Translations under genes and position numbers: made by a program
Shown here: piece by piece, positions 61,212 through 64,000 of the stretch
Layout of the letters: every line of letters starts with the position of its first letter
How positions within the stretch are numbered: the first letter of the stretch is position 1
NCBI RefSeq assembly: GCF_014651775.1
Contig: NZ_BMXN01000009.1
Coordinates: 62,001-126,000, forward strand
Direction: 5' to 3'
DNA length: 64,000 nucleotides
DNA from: Vreelandella hamiltonii
GTDB taxonomy: Bacteria > Pseudomonadota > Gammaproteobacteria > Pseudomonadales > Halomonadaceae
The notes under the pieces: generated by a model
Seen by the model: the letters and a program-made list of their open reading frames with translations, nothing else
What the model was told of the DNA's origin: nothing
The model's database searches: none

Positions 61212-64000
61212 TCCTTACCTTCCATCAGAGCCAGCTGCGTACGTTGTTGAACCGCCTCGAGCAATTGCTCAGAGGTGATACGCGATTTTAGAAATACCGC
61301 CTCGACCCGGTGTTGATCTGCCTCACTGATCGACTGTCCGGACAAAATGATGATGCTCGCCTCCGGTTGCTGCTGACGGATCTGCTCCAGCAGTTCCCAG
61401 CCATCCCCATCGGGCAACCCGATATCCAGAATCACGGCATCATAACGCCGCTGCCCCAGCGCCCGACGGGCCATGGCCACGTTGATCGCGTGCTCGCAAT
61501 CCGCGTGAGGGCTCAACATCGTATTGATAACCGCATGGAGGTCCGAGTCGTCTTCGATATGCAACAGAGAGAGTCGCGTCGGCTGGGCATGCAGCTTTTC
61601 ACTCAGCAACGCCAGCAGGTGGTGAACCTGGATAGGCTTGGCCAGCCAGGCAATATCTTCCAGATAGCCCTCCAACGCCACCTGCCCCCGCTCTACCGTG
61701 CCGGTCACGACCAATACCGGCGTGTGCTGGGTGGCGTGCTGTTCACGTAGCGCGTGGATGACCTCAAAGCCACTCATGTCAGGCAGCCCTAGATCGACAG
61801 TCACCGCACCGTAGCGATGCCGCGCCAGCTTTGCCAGCGCAGAAGCGCCGTCATAAGCTAGATCCACCCGGTATCCGGCCTCGGTGAGGGTGTCCTTGAG
61901 CACCCGAGCCACGGAAGGATCGTCTTCGATCACCAGCAGATTGGCCGTGGTATCGGGCTCACTTTCCCGCCCCACCCCTTCAGAGGGATGCAGCGGCAGT
62001 GTGAACCAGAAGCAGCTGCCCTGCCCCTCCTGCGACACAAAGCCAATCTCGCCCTCCATATGCTCGACCAGCTCGCGGGTAATGGCGAGCCCAAGGCCCG
62101 TTCCCCCCTTGGCACGGGAGTCGGAGGCGTCTACCTGGGCAAATTTAGTGAAGATCCTGGACTTGAAATTATCGGGTATCCCTGGCCCCTGGTCGGTCAC
62201 GCTCACCCGGACCTTGTCCGACTGCTTTTCCACCACGATACGAACTTCTCCGCCCTCGGGGGAAAACTTCACGGCGTTCGACATCAGGTTGGCCAACACT
62301 TGCTGCAACCGCTGACCATCCACGCGCACTTGGCCCTCAGGGTAGGGGTTTTCCAAGGTCAGCGAGACATGGCGCTCGTGGCGATAATGACGATTCTCTT
62401 CGATGGCGCTCTCCAGCAGTCGGTGCAGCGGCTGCCATTGCATATCGAAGGCCAGCTTGCCTGCGGCAATTTTTTCGATGTCCAGCAGGTCATTGATCAG
62501 GTGGGTCAGACGCTGGCTATTCTTGTGGGCAATGGTGACCATTTTCATGATCGTTTCCGGCACGCTACCCAGAGCCCCGGCCGTCACCATGCCCAAGGCG
62601 CCTGAAATCGAGGTCAGCGGTGTACGCAGTTCATGGCTCACCGTGGAAATGAATTCGTTCTTCATCTGTTCGATGCGCTTGGATTCGGAAATGTCTTCGG
62701 CAATGCCGAGGAACCCCGTAATCCCCCCCTGCTGGTCACGTATGGCAGTGACCACCAGCTTCACCGGCAGGCGGTCACCCGAGCGGGTGATGTACAGCCA
62801 CTCCTTGCCGTCGCGCTTGTCCATGGAAGCGCGGTGCGTAAACACATCAAAAGGTGCCAGTGAAATACCCAGGCTATGGCTGAGCTCCTGCAAGCGCTGT
62901 TCTACCTCGTCGGCGTCATGAAACAGCAGCGGCGTGTTCAGCCCCACTACCTCACTGGCTACGTAGCCCAGCATGTTTTCAGCACCACGGTTGAACAGCG
63001 TGATCTTGCCCTGGGGGTCCGTGGCAATGACAGCGAAATCTTCCGCGGCATCCAGCACCGAACTCAGCATGTCGTTGCTGCTCGCCAGCGCCTTCGTTCG
63101 CTGCTCTACTTCGGCTTCCAGGTTGCTTTGCGAATCTCGCAACTGCTTGAAGGCACCGCTCAGCTCTTGGCTCATCTCTCCCAGCAGTCTCGAAAGGGTG
63201 TGAAACTCATCGATACGACTGCGTGGCAGCGTCGGTACGTCGCCACTGGCAATGGAGGAACTGAGGGTCTTGCCCGCCCTGGCCAGTTGCAGAAGCGGCT
63301 GACTGATCAAGCGGCTGAGCAATTCGGCCAACACGCCCCCCACGACGATGACCGCTCCCAGCATCATGAACAGCACGATACGGTAGGCCTCCATGGCACG
63401 TACCGTGGGCAGTGCAGGGGTTTCGAGCACGACGCGATCGGCCTCTGTATCTCCCTGGAGTGGCACGTCCAGCACATAGTGGCCTTGCGAAAACCGCCAC
63501 GCCGGCGTTTCCAACCTCCCCGGCAACCACATGGAGATACGCTCATTGATCGGCCTTAGCTCATCACCGAGCTGCAGGTTGAGTGACCTCAAGATACCCA
63601 CTTGGCCAAGCAAACGCCCACTGGCATCCAGCACGCCGATGTCGACACCACTGGAGCCTCGCACCCGATTGAGATGGTAGGCGATGCGTTGCTCGGCCTC
63701 AGGCTCTAACAAGCGCTGCTGGAGCTCATTGGCATGGGAAGTCAGCGTCTGCTCGACGAACCCCTCCTGGGCCTGGCGCATCGAGTACCCTTCGTACAGC
63801 ACCAGTGGAATTCCCGTCAACAGGGTGACCGATAGCAAGGCGCAGAACAGCAGGTGGCGCAGCGCCAGCAGTGGCGCGGCCGTAGGCAGCCAAGGCCGTT
63901 TGGACAAGCCACTCAGGACCAGAATCACGCTGGCGATGACCGTGTTCAGAACACCATTGACGGCTTGCTTCAAATAGACCAGCTGCGTTAGCTCTTCGGA
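61208..64000 (-). CDS. hybrid sensor histidine kinase, N-terminus cut by window edge
   Basis: The frame stays open to the right edge; the nearest start in view is TTG 63973, so the gene may begin outside the window. Counting from that TTG (921 residues): membrane helix ~5-23, second helix ~36-60, periplasmic sensor ~65-195, helix ~198-220, HAMP ~220-275, PAS ~300-430, HisKA with His447 (VSHELRTPL), HATPase with [18 protein letters not shown] and [10 protein letters not shown], then two receivers with Asp727 and Asp850. No HPt is in the visible part; the cyclase encoded downstream has one. Signal sensed is unknown. Confidence 0.92.
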   Translation of the reverse strand, partial: SEELTQLVYLKQAVNGVLNTVIASVILVLSGLSKRPWLPTAAPLLALRHLLFCALLSVTLLTGIPLVLYEGYSMRQAQEGFVEQTLTSHANELQQRLLEPEAEQRIAYHLNRVRGSSGVDIGVLDASGRLLGQVGILRSLNLQLGDELRPINERISMWLPGRLETPAWRFSQGHYVLDVPLQGDTEADRVVLETPALPTVRAMEAYRIVLFMMLGAVIVVGGVLAELLSRLISQPLLQLARAGKTLSSSIASGDVPTLPRSRIDEFHTLSRLLGEMSQELSGAFKQLRDSQSNLEAEVEQRTKALASSNDMLSSVLDAAEDFAVIATDPQGKITLFNRGAENMLGYVASEVVGLNTPLLFHDADEVEQRLQELSHSLGISLAPFDVFTHRASMDKRDGKEWLYITRSGDRLPVKLVVTAIRDQQGGITGFLGIAEDISESKRIEQMKNEFISTVSHELRTPLTSISGALGMVTAGALGSVPETIMKMVTIAHKNSQRLTHLINDLLDIEKIAAGKLAFDMQWQPLHRLLESAIEENRHYRHERHVSLTLENPYPEGQVRVDGQRLQQVLANLMSNAVKFSPEGGEVRIVVEKQSDKVRVSVTDQGPGIPDNFKSRIFTKFAQVDASDSRAKGGTGLGLAITRELVEHMEGEIGFVSQEGQGSCFWFTLPLHPSEGVGRESEPDTTANLLVIEDDPSVARVLKDTLTEAGYRVDLAYDGASALAKLARHRYGAVTVDLGLPDMSGFEVIHALREQHATQHTPVLVVTGTVERGQVALEGYLEDIAWLAKPIQVHHLLALLSEKLHAQPTRLSLLHIEDDSDLHAVINTMLSPHADCEHAINVAMARRALGQRRYDAVILDIGLPDGDGWELLEQIRQQQPEASIIILSGQSISEADQHRVEAVFLKSRITSEQLLEAVQQRTQLALMEGKE

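Overview
The window looks like chromosomal core DNA of a GC-rich gammaproteobacterium, most likely a marine or halophilic Halomonadaceae-type organism related to Halomonas. That placement is an inference. It rests on a complete Na+-translocating NADH:quinone reductase operon, acidic proteins, and gene order that matches blocks I know from Pseudomonas (leuS-lptE-holA; lipA to proA; nqr-gap-mfd-topA). I saw no rRNA, tRNA, insertion sequence, prophage or CRISPR array. Almost every base belongs to a recognisable gene family.

Region by region. 1-6.9 kb: end of a membrane protein, a YbeL-type zinc-ribbon protein, the leuS-lptE-holA operon, and a small exported protein paired with a C39-like/TPR lipoprotein. 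7-15 kb: REP-like repeats, soluble transhydrogenase sthA, then nqrM and nqrFEDCBA (all minus strand). 15.2-20.4 kb: an N-terminally extended GAPDH divergent from mfd. 20.5-22.9 kb: an OprI/Lpp-type lipoprotein flanked by two L,D-transpeptidase genes. 23-29.4 kb: two small helical proteins, topA, and a large DUF3141 protein divergent from a LysR regulator. 30.7-42.3 kb: lipA, then a long minus-strand cell-wall and housekeeping cluster (lipB, ybeD, dacA, rlpA, mltB, rodA, mrdA, rlmH, rsfS, nadD, proA). 42.5-48.4 kb: two overlapping membrane proteins with degenerate GGDEF domains, a DedA-PAP2 fusion, a LysE-family exporter, ubiX and mpl. 48.6-57.9 kb: a CPFC thioredoxin-fold protein, a small exported protein, a five-gene dipeptide ABC transporter, a LysR regulator and an Xaa-Pro dipeptidase. 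58-64 kb: an OmpW porin, a 570-base gene-free gap full of hairpins, and a three-gene signalling operon (diguanylate cyclase, CheY-like regulator, hybrid histidine kinase cut by the window edge).

The genes fall into a few themes: envelope growth (rod complex, lytic enzymes, L,D-transpeptidases with lipoprotein, mpl recycling, lipoprotein insertion via LptE), sodium energetics (Nqr plus its maturation factor), lipoate synthesis, peptide uptake linked to a prolidase, and c-di-GMP signalling. The leuS-lptE-holA block and the lipA-proA block, which lie close together in related genomes, are here separated by about 25 kb containing the nqr-gap-mfd-topA block.

No wholly new system stands out. The observations most worth following are the paired degenerate GGDEF membrane proteins (one keeps an I-site), the transpeptidase-lipoprotein-transpeptidase cluster, the structured gap at 58.6-59.16 kb with a possible small RNA, and a terminator-like hairpin inside the signal-peptide region of a lipoprotein gene.
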